Assembly (NCBI GenBank): GCA_032717465.1
Contig: CM064690.1
Coordinates: forward strand, 29,398,153 to 29,462,152
Length of the DNA: 64,000 bases
From: Coenobita brevimanus
Taxonomy: Eukaryota; Arthropoda; Malacostraca; Decapoda; Coenobitidae
Direction: 5' to 3'
In this document: positions 23,351 to 33,899 of the stretch, piece after piece
How positions within the stretch are numbered: the first letter of the stretch is position 1
Layout: each line of letters starts with the position of its first letter
Translations under genes and position numbers: made by a program
The notes under the pieces: generated by a model
What the model was told of the DNA's origin: nothing
What the model saw: only the letters and a program-made list of their open reading frames with translations
The model's database searches: none

Positions 23351-25010
23351 AGGGCTGTCTGTACTGTGATTATTTAAATGAAGTTTTGTGCTTTGGTTCA
23401 TGTTATTGTTTTAAAATTATATACTGTACTTTGTTTATTTTCTTGTGATTTTATGATGTGCTCAATATGCCCGTGCTTTAAATTTATGGTGTTTTTTCCA
23501 TGACATTTTGTGCTGTGGTTGATGGGCTTTGCTGCAGTGTTTGATTATATAACAATCCGGGGGCTGTGTTTCAGTGATTAAGTGTGCAGTATTATGGTGG
23601 ATAATTGGATAGCCCTCTTAGGCCCTTCAGGTACCGTGTTATCTGCAGTTCATGCCGTGAGACATTGACAGTCGCGTCTTGGGTCAGTATTTTTTGTTGA
23701 CTGTCGGCCATGAGTGGTACCGGTAACTGTATTTTCTGTTTATGATTAATGTTTATTGTTTATCATCAAGTTAAGTGTTGTTGAATTTTTAAAGGTGCAG
23801 TATAGGTTATGACAGCTTCAGGTTAAACATAAAGACTATTGCAATGTTTTGAGTTAGATATGATGATCTCATAATATACTGAGTACATTTTGGGAAGTGT
23901 ATATCATTGTCACAGCCACACCTGAGCTAAGTCTAATACTTGGTAATTATCACACCCATGAGCCAGATTTTTACCTCTTCTCGGCAGAGCACTGAGTTAT
24001 TTATTTTTTTTACAAGCTGAAAAGAGGAAAGAATTATAAAAAAAATCCCATCAGCCAAATTTGGAGCCCAGTTACAGCACTTCAAAGAGTCCATTATTTT
24101 CACAAGTCCAGAGTCAAACTTGGACTTCAGTACCAAGGTTTCCCTGAGCTAAGTGAGCAGTTTTTGTCCCAATCTCTGTCCCTCATCTCACTCCTCATCT
24201 CACATGGGTTGCACCGGCCTTGTTGGACTATAAACTCATATATATATATAAACCTTGTGTTTTTTCCAGTAATAAATATAATTGAAATTTTAGGAGTTGG
24301 TTTGATGTCCATGTTAGATTTAGAAACATGTAGTATTGTCAGTGGGAGTAGCTAATGATGCCAGTATGTTTCTCTATCTCTGTCTCTCCTTTAAGCCTAG
24401 CCCTGAGACCCTACACTCTTGCTTATACAGTATGGGATTAAATGGAACTGATTGATGATGATGATGATGATGATGTACTGTGTGGTTATCACATAAAAGT
24501 TATGGCATTCAGTGAAAACTGTTATTCAAAATATCATTTCCATATTAAATTATCATGGCATTTGATAATTATTGGTAAGGTTCTCTCATACCAACACTTC
24601 CCCCATCACACCCTCAGGATGATGATGATGATGATGATAATGATGGTCATCATTATAAATATATGTTTTATCATATGAAAATTGCAATCATGGAGTAAAA
24701 AAATTTCATGGCATTCAATTATTACAATATTATTATTATTATTATTATTCATGGCATTGATTTTGTGATTCTTCCAGCAGTTTAGCCTAAAGTTTTGAGG
24801 TGCAATGATAGGTAAGTTTCTGGCCATTTGTAAATAGAGTGTCATGATTATTGATTAGCGTTTCTCGCAGTTCTTTTAAACTGTGTTAGGTTAGCTGGAT
24901 ATGGTTATTGTACATGCAGTTAATGACATTATTTTAGCCCTGTATAATGTTTGGCAAGGTATTGATAATGTTTATGCAATTGGTGTTTTAGCTCATGTGT
25001 TTATGCGATG
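23351..25010. other. Intergenic sequence with trinucleotide microsatellites
   Basis: (GAT)n runs lie at 24451-24476 and 24619-24655 and (TTA)n at 24728-24750. The flanks TTATGGCATTCAGTGAAAA and CATGGCATTCAATTATTA repeat around them, suggesting a local duplication with its microsatellite. No gene seen. Confidence 0.6.
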
Positions 25011-25212
25011 TTCACTTTAACTAGGTGGTGTAAAACTGCTATATCTCCTCCTTGAATGCTGATCTGTGACAATAGATCAGGGTAACACTAGATTCTGGTG
25101 CTAGTCATGAAGTTTATGCAGAGGATGTTGAGCTACAGCCCTGTCCTTTTCTGCCACTGAGCTACTGGAAATTAGCTGCAAAAAGATGAATATCTCCTCC
25201 TAGTTAGAGTCA
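25011..25212 (-). mobile_element. Family A MITE-like element
   Basis: Begins TTCACTTTAACTAGG. Carries TGCTAGTCATGAAG, TTTTCTGCCACTGAGCTACT and GGAAATTAGCTGC in reverse-family order. Confidence 0.7.
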
Positions 25213-25351
25213 ATGCGCTGCAGTATTATTTTTATGCATAATTGGTGAACAAAGAGATAAACTAATATAAAATGACAAGGGATTAATTATTATGTAGTGC
25301 ACTTAATGTCAGTACTAACTTTATAATTTACATTAGCTTCTGTAACACTGT

Positions 25352-25560
25352 AACCTCTTTAGTTTGATGATGTTTTTTTGATTTTGTTCATGCTGTCTCC
25401 AGATTAATCACCTAAGATAGACTTTTCAAACTTGAGGGATTAAATACAACTGTCATTAACTCCCATCATTGCTTGGAGTCTCATCTAAGCTAAAACATTA
25501 TCTTATAGTAGGAACAATACACTGGTGTACACAGTACATCATTCAAATGAACTGGTTAAT
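25352..25560. mobile_element. Family C fold-back element
   Basis: AACCTCTTTAGTTTGATGATG at the left; TTCAAATGAACTGGTTAA at the right, ending in TTAA. The centre is TCAAACTTGAGGGATTAAAT. Confidence 0.7.
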
Positions 25561-26002
25561 TGAAGCAGCTTTTTTTTTTTTCTGAGGAGTTATAGTCATA
25601 CAGTATTGTACATAGAAACTATTACTATTATTTCTAGTATTCTACAGTATTAGTATTATCATTATTTATTTCTTTCATTAATTTCTTTACTTATTTATCG
25701 ATGATTGTGTTTTGTTCCCCAGGACTGAATACCACCAAGAGTCAACCATCAGCACCGGGTGTCAGCTAGTCCACAGTATTTAAGTGTAAGCAGTTACTTG
25801 GTTATATCTATTTCATTTTATTCATACCATCGCCTAGTGGTGTTATTCAGCTTTGGGTATATTCTTTGATCTGAAGGAGTAAGATACAAGTACAGTATAG
25901 CCTTAAGCCTTTCGGGTCGCAAGTAGGTCTATACACATCCGGTCTGAAAAATCGCATTTTTGACCAAAAAATCATGGTTTGCAAATTTAAAAAATATATA
26001 TT

Positions 26003-26438
26003 CAGTAAGACCTCGATATAACGGACTTCAGTAGACCGGAATTCGCTTTTATCAGAATCGAGGAGATATTGGACTAAATTCCTATACATTGGAATAAGTC
26101 CGATAAAGCCAGAAGCAGTTCGGACTGTCTGACCACTTCAGCTAGGTTCATAACAATAAGGTGAATAAAAGACACGTCTATCAGTGAACAGTACAGTATT
26201 ATTATATATATTATACCAATTGATTATTGTAGTGATGGTATAATGGTGTATAATACAGTACAATACTGCAGTGGTAGTGAAAACAGTTTAAAAATCGTTG
26301 GTGTGATCTGGACTAATGTCTGATATATTAGAAAAAGTCCAGGTTAGGAGGGGGAAGTCTGGATGTCGCTTTTATCAGAATTTCACATTTTCGGAATAGC
26401 TTGGGCCCCGATTAGTCTGTTAAAGTGAGGTCTTACTG
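26003..26438. mobile_element. pogo/Tigger-like non-autonomous DNA element
   Basis: 436 bp bounded by CAGTAAGACCTCGATATAAC and its imperfect inverse GTTAAAGTGAGGTCTTACTG. The right end is followed by TA; the left flank is TT, so the expected TA duplication is mutated on that side. Inner arms repeat CGCTTTTATCAGAAT in both halves. No transposase frame. CAGT(A)NNACCTC ends are typical of pogo-like elements in animals, known from the family and not tested here. Confidence 0.7.
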
Positions 26439-26712
26439 TAATGTTCATGTATAAGGAAATGATATGCATCTCTCTACAAAATATTAGGGCTCTACTACCA
26501 TACAAGAGCCATATTAACGATGGTGAAGTTGCATAGCAAGTGATGTGTGGTGTCACAAATAAATGCATTTCTGTATCCAAATGATACAGAAACACTCCTA
26601 CTAAGCTAAAATCATAAATCTGAGTTTATTTCTTCTCAGTTGTATTGTCCAATACCCAGGAAATCAGTAAATATTGAGAGAAATACTGATAACATTCACC
26701 AGCTTCCTATTA

Positions 26713-26838
26713 CAGTTTTAAGATGGGGGCAAATAGGCGAGCCACAATCGTGGCCAGGACACCCATACCGATAAAGCCACAACTGTGACCAGGAGACCTG
26801 TACTGATAAAGCACGATCGTGGCCAGGAGACCTGAAAG
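26713..26838. repeat. Approximately 38-bp tandem repeat, three units
   Basis: Units of CCGATAAAGCCACAACTGTG then ACCAGGAGACCTGTA occur about three times, the third with ACGATCGTGGCC. Confidence 0.85.
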
Positions 26839-27033
26839 GATTAATAACCCTTCAGCAAGAGAGGCCTGTCAGTGAATTAAGTTATCTGTGAAAAACAAGA
26901 AGTTAGAAAGCACTCGAGCACATACAGTACCTCGGTCAGCGACAGTAAAATTTATTATTTACTCCTGTAATTCCCGGTCTCACATAGGCATTTATTACAT
27001 AATGCTTAAAGACCATGGACCATGCAATACCCT

Positions 27034-27232
27034 TTTCCTTTAATGTGGCCTAAAATCACCATGTCTTCATCCTGAATGCAGAGTTGTAACAGTAGATTAA
27101 CACTAAAATATGATACTAGTCATGAAGAAGTGATATGAAATGGGTGTACAGCTTTCGTATTGTATTTTTCTGTCACTGAGCTACATGAAAGAAGCATCCT
27201 AAGAATGAAAATATGGATCAAGTTAAGGTGAA
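27034..27232 (-). mobile_element. Family A MITE-like element
   Basis: TTTCCTTTAATGTGGCC at the left and AAGTTAAGGTGAA at the right are inverted ends. TACTAGTCATGAAGAAGTGA and TTTTCTGTCACTGAGCTACA are inside. Confidence 0.7.
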
Positions 27233-27289
27233 GGAACTGTACCTGATGGCAACACTGAATGTCATAATCCTGAGTCATTTTCCTTATGT

Positions 27290-27433
27290 CTTACTTGCTC
27301 TGAGTCTGGGCATTTTTCCCTCCACATTCATGACTGAAGCCTTCTTCAGCTAGTCACCGTCCCCCATCCCTTGAATGTGTCCAAATCATCTTAATGTACC
27401 TGTTTGGATCTCCTTTCTAATATCTCTAATGCC
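27290..27433 (-). pseudogene. Decayed C-terminal domain of a LINE reverse transcriptase
   Basis: One minus-strand frame, read from 27433 down to 27290, gives GIRDIRKEIQTGTLR, stop, FGHIQGMGDGD, stop, LKKASVMNVEGKMPR. This matches the layout LRW-(F/Y)GHV-RM---(K)KA----EG-R-R seen at the C-terminus of many LINE polymerases, and seen intact in the + strand LINE 1.5 kb to the right (WYGHVERM, then GGRRRGRPRRRW). The first stop sits where Trp is expected. It is too short and broken to function and is a different, older copy on the opposite strand. Confidence 0.6.
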
Positions 27434-27509
27434 AAAACTCTCTTGCGTAAACCCTCGTGTATAATCACCTGGTATAAAGTAATTCATACAATCAATAAAA
27501 TTCTTGAAC

Positions 27510-27511
<2 letters not shown>

Positions 27512-27560
<49 letters not shown>
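27512..27560. repeat. (TA)n microsatellite
   Basis: About 24 TA units. Confidence 0.97.
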
Positions 27561-27562
<2 letters not shown>

Positions 27563-27799
27563 TGGTGGTGACCATCATCCACTCACTTGATGTAGTGCTG
27601 CCTACTTCTTCCTTAGCTTTTATCATTCTTTTTCTGTGCCTGTCCTCCTCTCTTCTTATATCTCCCATCTTTCCTGTCACTTCTTATTGCTCTTCTTTCC
27701 TTTACAGGTGGCTTTACATTGAGTGACAAGCCAAATGGTTTCCTGTAAGCCAAGAAACCATTTACAATGCTGGGTGGTAACCATATAACCAACTCATAC

Positions 27800-27911
27800 G
27801 TGCTCCTTACGTGTCAACAAGTGGGTTGATGTAGGGTTAGTGCCCCTCCCTGTAAAACCAATAACTTAAAGTCAAATGGCCACCCCTTACGGGATTATGG
27901 CATCAGGCAAT

Positions 27912-27912
<1 letters not shown>
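27800..27912 (+). mobile_element. Family E retroposon 3' part
   Basis: Ends ATGGCCACCCCTTACGGGATTATGGCATCAGGCAATAGATA (read in overlapping pieces: GGCCACCCCTTACGGG, then GGCATCAGGCAATAGATA), followed at once by (TA)n. The other forward copy at 32.6 kb has the same end with an (ATAG)n tail. Confidence 0.6.

Positions 27913-27948
<36 letters not shown>
27913..27948. repeat. (TA)n joining a family E tail to a LINE fragment
   Basis: About 18 TA units. The LINE reading frame starts at the base after the array, so the array marks the 5' breakpoint. Confidence 0.9.
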
Positions 27949-27952
<4 letters not shown>

Positions 27953-28740
27953 GGAGTGGCAGAGGATGTGTGGACCAAATATTTGCAGTGAGACAGATAG
28001 TAGAGAAGGCTTGTGAGAAGGACCATAAGGTGTTTATGGCATTCATGGATCTGGAAAAAGCACATGACAAAGTGGACAGAGAAGGATTGTGGAAAGTTTT
28101 GCGCATGTACGGTGTAGAGGGTAAGCTGTTAGGTACCGTCAAGAGTTTTTATGATGGTAGTGAAGCATGTGTCAGGGTTAATGGGCATCTAAGTGAATGG
28201 TTCACAATCAGTGTGAGCGTGCGACAAGGTTGTGTGATGTCCCCATGGTTGTTCAATGTATATATGGATGGGGTGATGAGAGAAGTGAAAACACGAGTAA
28301 TGGAGAGAGGGATGGCATTGGTAATGAATGGTGATGGATGGAATATCTCAAATTTGTTGTATGCTGATGATGAAGTACTGCTTGCAAGTACCGGACAAGA
28401 ACTTGGTAGGCTAGTGCAGAGTTTTGCTGATGCCTGTAAGCGTCGTTCCTTGAGAGTAAATGTAGAAAAGAGTAAAGTGATGATTATTGAGAGAGAAGGT
28501 GACTCCCAGTGCAATGTAACAGTGAATGGAGAGAGAATGGAATTGGTGAGAGAGTTCAAATACCTGGCTACAGTGATAAAAAAGAGAGGAAAATGTGCAA
28601 AAGAAGTTGAAAGTAGAGTGACACAAGGAAGAAAAGTAGCTGGTGCAATGAAGGCCTTGATAAGAAACGGAGGCTTGAGTGTTGCAGCTGCACGAGGCTT
28701 ACATGAAGGAGTGTTAATGCCAACTTTAACATGGATGTGA
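27949..28740 (+). pseudogene. LINE reverse transcriptase, broken, N-terminal part
   Basis: About 264 codons. The frame is open from 27949 and has no native start; GTG at 27970 is internal. Taking that codon as residue 1, motif A is FMDLEKAHD (Asp27), motif B is VRQGCVMSPWLF (about 84-95), motif C is the catalytic YADD (131-134) in LLYADDEVLLA, and FKYLATVI marks motif E. All catalytic aspartates are present. The polymerase would copy element RNA at the target site. It ends early at a TGA (28738-28740) caused by a frame change just upstream. Only one lesion in nearly 1.2 kb suggests a fairly young copy. Confidence 0.92.
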
Positions 28741-29128
28741 GACTATGGTGTGGCATGAAAATGAAAAGTCAAGAGTAAGAGCAGTGGAGATGGGACTGCT
28801 GAGGAATGTATGTGGAGTTCAGAGGGTGGATAGGATACAAAATAATGTGATTCGTGAAAGATGTGGAGTGAGGAAGTCGGTGGACACCAGAAATGAAGAG
28901 TATGTACTGAGATGGTATGGTCATGTGGAGAGAATGTTTAACAATAGAGTGGTGAAGAAGGCATATCAGAGCAAATTCGATGGAGGGAGGAGGCGAGGTA
29001 GGCCAAGGAGAAGGTGGAGAGATATGGTGGATGAATGTGTGAGGAAGAGAGGTTTGGAAGTCGGTGAGGCTAGGGAACTGACAGGAGATCGAGCTGGCTG
29101 GATGAATTTTGTGAGAAGATGTGCATGA
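28741..29128 (+). pseudogene. LINE polymerase C-terminal part, shifted frame
   Basis: Continues the same protein in the next frame: VWHENEKSRVRAVEM, then LRWYGHVERM and GGRRRGRPRRRW, ending in a stop at 29126-29128. Homologous polymerases normally run through this junction, so the break looks like a net loss of two bases or gain of one near 28730. The Arg-rich GRRRGRPRRRW segment is typical of LINE polymerase C-termini and probably binds nucleic acid. Confidence 0.88.
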
Positions 29129-29358
29129 TCAGGGATTTTCGGCACCCCTTTTTAACGTGGCAGTGTCTGGATTGACTCTGTCGGATACGATATGTAAAGC
29201 TACAGAACGTGGTGAATGTTTTTGGCGTATCCGATAGAGCCAGGATTCTGGGGGCTTGAATGATGAGTGAATGGAAGCGTGGCCCATTGGATTGGTCAAT
29301 TTTGGGCTGTCTGGACATTGCTACTCCTCATCCTGCCCTTGGGTGGGAAAGGAGGTCC

Positions 29359-29413
29359 GAATGATGATGATGATATATATATATACAGTATATATATATA
29401 TAGATATATATAT
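29359..29413. repeat. (GAT)n then (TA)n at the LINE 3' end
   Basis: A short (GAT)4 continues the LINE tail, then about 20 TA units with a CAG interruption lead directly into the SINE. Confidence 0.85.
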
Positions 29414-29815
29414 GGAGCCTCTGTGGTACAGTGGTAAAGTGTGCGTTTTCTTACACTGAGGAACGAGGGTTCGCACCCCGCCAGGGTCATAAACTTTGGG
29501 AGCGTTCTTCTGGCCATGTACTGCATTGGCGGACACAAGGGGTGCTGTGGTTGAACCAGTGTTGCATACTATAAAGTATGCTTGCACCCAGTCGGCTTGC
29601 GCGGGCTGATTACACTTGGTTCACAGACTACACACACATCCAAAGCCACTCCAACACTACAATTACACTTACAAGCACGTCTCACACTACATACAATCTC
29701 TACTAGACAGCCTAAGCCACATGGTAGAGATACGTTGGCTGTATCATCCACACTTCGGTCAGGATAGGCCAGTCCTGCAGTGGACACTCAAACGGCTGAT
29801 GAGATGAGATGAGAT
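29414..29815 (+). mobile_element. tRNA-derived SINE
   Basis: The first about 75 bp look like a tRNA gene: box A TGGTACAGTGG (29424-29434) fits TRGYNNANNGG exactly, and box B GGTTCGCACCC (29468-29478) has one mismatch to GGTTCRANNCC. These would be an internal RNA polymerase III promoter. A body of about 330 bp follows, ending in (GAGAT)n at 29798-29815 and a (TA)n array. It is not a functional tRNA gene: there is no foldable anticodon arm or acceptor pairing that I can support, and the tail and body are typical of a SINE. Confidence 0.75.
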
Positions 29816-29835
29816 ATCTATATATATATATATAC

Positions 29836-29894
<59 letters not shown>

Positions 29895-29938
29895 ATCTAT
29901 CTATCTATCTATCTATATATATATATATGATCACTGTC
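29816..29938. repeat. (TA)n / (ATCT)n microsatellite
   Basis: Long TA run with a (TATC) block at 29891-29915. Confidence 0.97.
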
Positions 29939-30360
29939 ATGACTGGTTTCTCATTATGTGAGTGTTTTCTCACGTATATAGTCACTACAGTGCTAAATTC
30001 TCTGTACTGTCAATTATTCTGTAATCAGTTTTCAAAAATACATCCCAGTTGTAAAACAAGGATGTACCGTATTCAGATTTTTTTTGGTCAGATGTGCCCT
30101 GTTTATCCATTTTGACATTCAGATTTCAGTGCATTCCAGTCTGCATGCCTGTCAGTTACCAGATTTCAGTGTATTCCAGTCTGCATGCATACTTTTCTGT
30201 CGGTTACCAAGTCTCACTGCCGTACAACACAGCACATGCTTTGTGGAGTAGTAGTAAGAACAAATTAATCAAAGAACATAACTAATTGAAGAAGACACTA
30301 ATGAGTGGTTCTATCAGTAGGTGGTTGTGTGTTTGGGTGTGGAGTAACAACACAAACAAC

Positions 30361-30430
30361 ATGGGAAAGCAGAACAGCAAACTCAAGCCAGAGGTTTTGG
30401 AAGACCTCAGATCCAACACTGAGTTCACAG
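30361..30430 (+). CDS. Nca: Neurocalcin, coding exon 1
   Basis: First of four coding exons (30361-30430, 31254-31372, 37348-37536, 38358-38555), which together give 191 residues, close to the family length of about 190. Neurocalcins are neuronal Ca2+ sensors of the recoverin family: Ca2+ binding exposes an N-terminal myristoyl group and moves the protein to membranes. This exon encodes residues 1-23 and the first base of codon 24. MGKQNSKL has Gly2 and Ser6, the N-myristoylation signature. The start is the ATG in CAACATGG, a good arthropod context. An in-frame ATG at 30301 would add 20 residues and bury Gly2, so it is not used as the start. The donor is ACAG|GTACAG. The 5' untranslated exon was not identified. 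Confidence 0.95.
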
Positions 30431-31253
30431 GTACAGTTCCAGTGTTATTCCTCTCTTTCATCATTCCCACCTCCCTGTTTTGTTCCATTCCTTTACCTTT
30501 ACCTCCTTTCTTCTTTCTCATCTCATTGCCACTCCTCCACCTTTACTTTTCTCCCATTTTTCCTCCAATCCTCCATACCTCTTGTTTCTTGTAACCATGA
30601 TAACGAAAGGGATAACCCGTAAACAGCAGCTGACTGTGTTTATATGGCTGTATTTCACTCGGGTAGTGCCAGACAATACTGCTCGACATAGAGAAACCTC
30701 CAGTCATTCAAGCACTAATCAAAGAACCATGCTTATGATGATGAGGAGGATGATAATGACAATGATGATGATGATGATGATGATGATTTTGTGATTACAA
30801 CAGTCAAATACATAAGCACTCAAGTTGGTACTGCAGAGGCATAAATAACATAGAAAAAAATAGCAAGATGTAATATGCAAAAAAATCACCGAGGAAGATT
30901 TGCTAAGAGCCTCCATATCCATTCAGAATATGGCCCTGTCTTATTATCAGCCTTGTTTTATGATGAACCATTATGGAATAAATCACTTATATGATCTTAA
31001 CATCTCAACATTTTAGCACCTTTTTTATATAAGGTCACCAATTACATTTATCTGATGACTAAGATCCCCTACAATGACAATTTTTCGATATACGATCACC
31101 AGTCTTGCATATACAATCACCAAAATCCCTACATTCAGTATATGTTCAGTCATTATTCAGTTGGTTTCCCATGAATGTAACCCAACGGCATCGTGAGGTT
31201 GACCCATACAAATATGTTTGGCCTGTCATTTTAACACATTTTCTCCTCTTCAG
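30431..31253 (+). other. Neurocalcin intron 1
   Basis: 823 bp, GT-AG, phase 1. Contains a CT-rich stretch, (GAT)n at 30735-30788 and a half copy of family B. Confidence 0.9.
30830..30944. mobile_element. Family B right half in neurocalcin intron 1
   Basis: AATCACCGAGGAAGATTTGC and CATTCAGAATATGGCCCTG match the family B right arm and end. Confidence 0.6.
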
Positions 31254-31372
31254 ACTCTGAAATTCAGGAATGGTACAAAGGGTTCTTAAAAGACTGCCCA
31301 ACCGGACACCTCTCAGTGGAAGAGTTCAAGAAGATATATGGCAACTTCTTCCCCTATGGCGATGCATCAAAG
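31254..31372 (+). CDS. Nca: Neurocalcin, coding exon 2
   Basis: Completes codon 24 (Asp) and encodes residues 25-63, including [18 protein letters not shown]. The acceptor is CTCTTCAG and the donor AAAG|GTACGC. The first EF-hand loop carries the Cys-Pro substitution (KDCPTG) that disables Ca2+ binding throughout the NCS family. The codon phase joins exon 1 exactly, and the exon ends in phase 0. Confidence 0.97.
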
Positions 31373-31456
31373 GTACGCACATACATAGGCAAGATAAACA
31401 TAGAAAATAGTGTCCTTGCTCCCGTTTGTTGTAGTATGCGTAGGCTTTCTCTGACC

Positions 31457-31667
31457 TCTTTCAGTCCAGTGATGTATATTCAATTTTATTCATGCTATTT
31501 CCAGACCATTATATTCAACTTAGAAGAGAGTTTTCAAATATGAGGGGTTAGATATAGTCGTCATTAATCCCTTCACTCCTGTGCTAGTGTCTTAAGCTCA
31601 GTGGAAGTACCTGGAAATAACAAAAATTAAACAGAAAAGTACAGCATAGGATTACAGGGGTCAATAC
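31457..31667. mobile_element. Family C element in neurocalcin intron 2
   Basis: CTTTCAGTCCAGTGATGTAT at the left, a centre with ATGAGGGGTTAGATATAGTC and TCATTAATCCCTTCAC, and an inverted right arm ending in GGGGTCAA. Confidence 0.75.
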
Positions 31668-31995
31668 TGTTACGTCTTTCTTCAGCAGTAGAAAATTTTA
31701 TGGTTTATTAATATCTTTCTCTTCTTATTTGTAATGTAGTTTTATAAATAGTGAGGACCAGCTTAAAGTGTTTGTGCTTTTGTCAGTTATACTCTATTTA
31801 GGGTAGTTTTATTCATTTATATTTATTTACTATTTGTAGCATTAGGAGGAGTATCTTTTTTGAATCACTGGTTCAGTTTCTTATGTTTTCATTTATTGTT
31901 TTTTGTATCAGCTTGAAGTTTCTCATGCTACCATATGTTATTAGGTACTGTACTCAGCTGTATCTGCATCAAGCTTTTGTCACTACATGACTTTT

Positions 31996-32206
31996 AACTC
32001 CTTCAGTGCCTGGATGCATTTTAATTTGTGTCCTTGCTGATAATATTCTTGTTTTATTCAGCCTTAGGGACACCTCTCAAGTGAAGGGGTTATTGAAGGC
32101 TATTACTGACTTCTCCAGTTCAGCACATCTCCCCAAAGCTGAATAAAATTGTCTGAAGGTAGCAAGAAGAAATAATTACGGTGGATCACCACACTGAAGG
32201 GGCTAA
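31996..32206. mobile_element. Family C element in neurocalcin intron 2
   Basis: TAACTCCTTCAGTGCCTGGA at the left; CACCACACTGAAGGGGCTAA at the right. GAATAAAATTGTCTGAAGGT lies in the right arm. Confidence 0.8.
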
Positions 32207-32564
32207 TACAATACAGTAATCTGATTCTGCATTAGTGTCTTTGGTCATAACTTATAGTTCCTGTACCTTTACTTTGAGAATATTTAAGTTTGACATCTTC
32301 ATTGGATTTTTCATTTGTTATTCTGTATTTCAGTTAACTTATTTACTTTACTGGATTCTCCTCTTGCTACTCTGTACTGTATTTCAGAGTTTTCACAAGT
32401 AGTTTTTACCAGTTATGTAGAGGAAAATTTCTTTCTTGTAAGACAAGAATTTACAACATAGACAGTATATAGTATAGTGCCTTTATAAGCTACAGTTTGG
32501 GTAGATTGCTTAGTAATTTAATAATCATGTAGGGCAATATTTAACTAAATGCATGTGTATATGA

Positions 32565-32690
32565 GAGAGGGGGGTGTGAGTTGGGAGCAGGGGAGTGAAA
32601 TGGCGGGGGACAGGGCGACTTGGAGGCGATTTGTTTGTGGCCACCCCAAACGGGATTGAGGCGTCTGGCAATAGATAGATAGATAGCATG
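32565..32690 (+). mobile_element. Family E retroposon with (ATAG)n tail
   Basis: GTGGCCACCCCAAACGGGAT, then GGCGTCTGGCAATAGATAGATAG. A tetranucleotide tail at one end and no inverted repeats favour a SINE or a 5'-truncated LINE tail. Confidence 0.65.
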
Positions 32691-32890
32691 TGTTTCCCTG
32701 TAGAAAGTAGTTGTAAATACTTTTCCTCCTATTGTAATTTTTTTTTTTAGTACGGTTTAGTATTTTTCAGAAAAATGTCAATTTTCCCAGCAACTGCAGG
32801 GCCACTTTGTTTACAGTTGTTACCTTGATGTGTCATGTAGTATGTAACTCTTCAACTGGTCAAGATCTTACTTTGCTAAATCAGCCAAGA

Positions 32891-33093
32891 AACCCCTTCC
32901 AGTGTTGTCTTTTTGCAGTTACAGTATTTTTGTAACTTCTAGAAGATGTTATTCAGCATAAGAGAGCACCCTCGTATGAAGGGGCTAATTAAGCCTCTAT
33001 TTAATCCTCCCAGTCTTGAAAAGTCTACCCTAAAGCTGAATAAAATTGTAGTAAGAGTAAAATGAAATATACATCATCAGATTGAAAGGCTTA
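32891..33093. mobile_element. Family C element in neurocalcin intron 2
   Basis: AAACCCCTTCCAGTGTTGTC at the left; ATCATCAGATTGAAAGGCTTAA at the right; the centre is TATGAAGGGGCTAATTAAGC. Confidence 0.7.
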
Positions 33094-33899
33094 ATCTGAA
33101 CTGGGTTCCCGCATTAGTATTTATTTCACTGTTTTCAAAGACTAGTTTTGCATTTATTTTTTTCATCTCCATTTCTTGTAGATTCATTCTTATTCATTCT
33201 CAACCATAAATATGTTCTGGCAGTATCATTATGAATAGATAAACAAATAGGCTAAACTGCGTTATAACTGGCTGTCTCTGTAATAGCATCTCCTACTTTT
33301 CTTCTTGCCTGTCCTTGTTTTTAGATCCTTAAAAAAAAACGTACTCAGTTCTGATAAAGAAACTACCATACTGTTTTTACCATTAAGGTATCAGCTGGTG
33401 TGTCTGTATGTTTGTTGCTTTATTCCAGAGAATAATACATTTGTCTTGCTTACCCAGTGTATAGGAAATATGCAGTGTTCAGTACAACCAAATTTCTGAC
33501 CTTGATAGAGTTGATAATATGAAATATCTGACAAAATTTAGTGCCAGGTATGAGAAATTAATCCTACCTTTATACATTTTCAGATAATCAGACTCTACAA
33601 TTAATTATTTGAGAGTAAATGGATATGTTACACCAACCATGTTAAACGTTCATGCTCCTTGGCCAAAATGTATGATACTTTTGGTGATGATGATGATGAG
33701 GCCAAAATATCAAACATTTTACAAGGAATAGGATTAGTTAAGTGAAAGGAAATGAATAATAATAGAAGCAAGTTATATCTTTATACACCATGGCTATAAC
33801 GTAAGATATTTTTGTTGATGAATATGTTGAGGTGAAAATACTATACCAGATAATGTACCAAATTCTTGATGAGGCAGATTTACACCTGCAAATTCAGTG

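Larger units (their letters stand above)
27949..29370 (+). mobile_element. 5'-truncated non-LTR retrotransposon (LINE)
   Basis: Holds the reverse transcriptase and C-terminal region plus a 3' untranslated tail of about 240 bp, which ends in GGGAAAGGAGGTCCGAATGATGATGATGA and a microsatellite. There is no endonuclease domain and no 5' untranslated region: the element begins in mid-polymerase next to (TA)n. The frame is broken once (see the two coding parts). The tail recurs, diverged, at 63.76-63.92 kb. The clade is unresolved. Confidence 0.9.

Noticed and set aside
29414..29490. Functional tRNA gene
   Set aside because: A and B boxes are present, but the segment continues into a long body with a repeat tail and lacks a supportable cloverleaf, so it is called a SINE.
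30301..30360. In-frame upstream ATG as the neurocalcin start
   Set aside because: It would place 20 unrelated residues before MGKQNSKL and abolish the N-terminal glycine needed for myristoylation.
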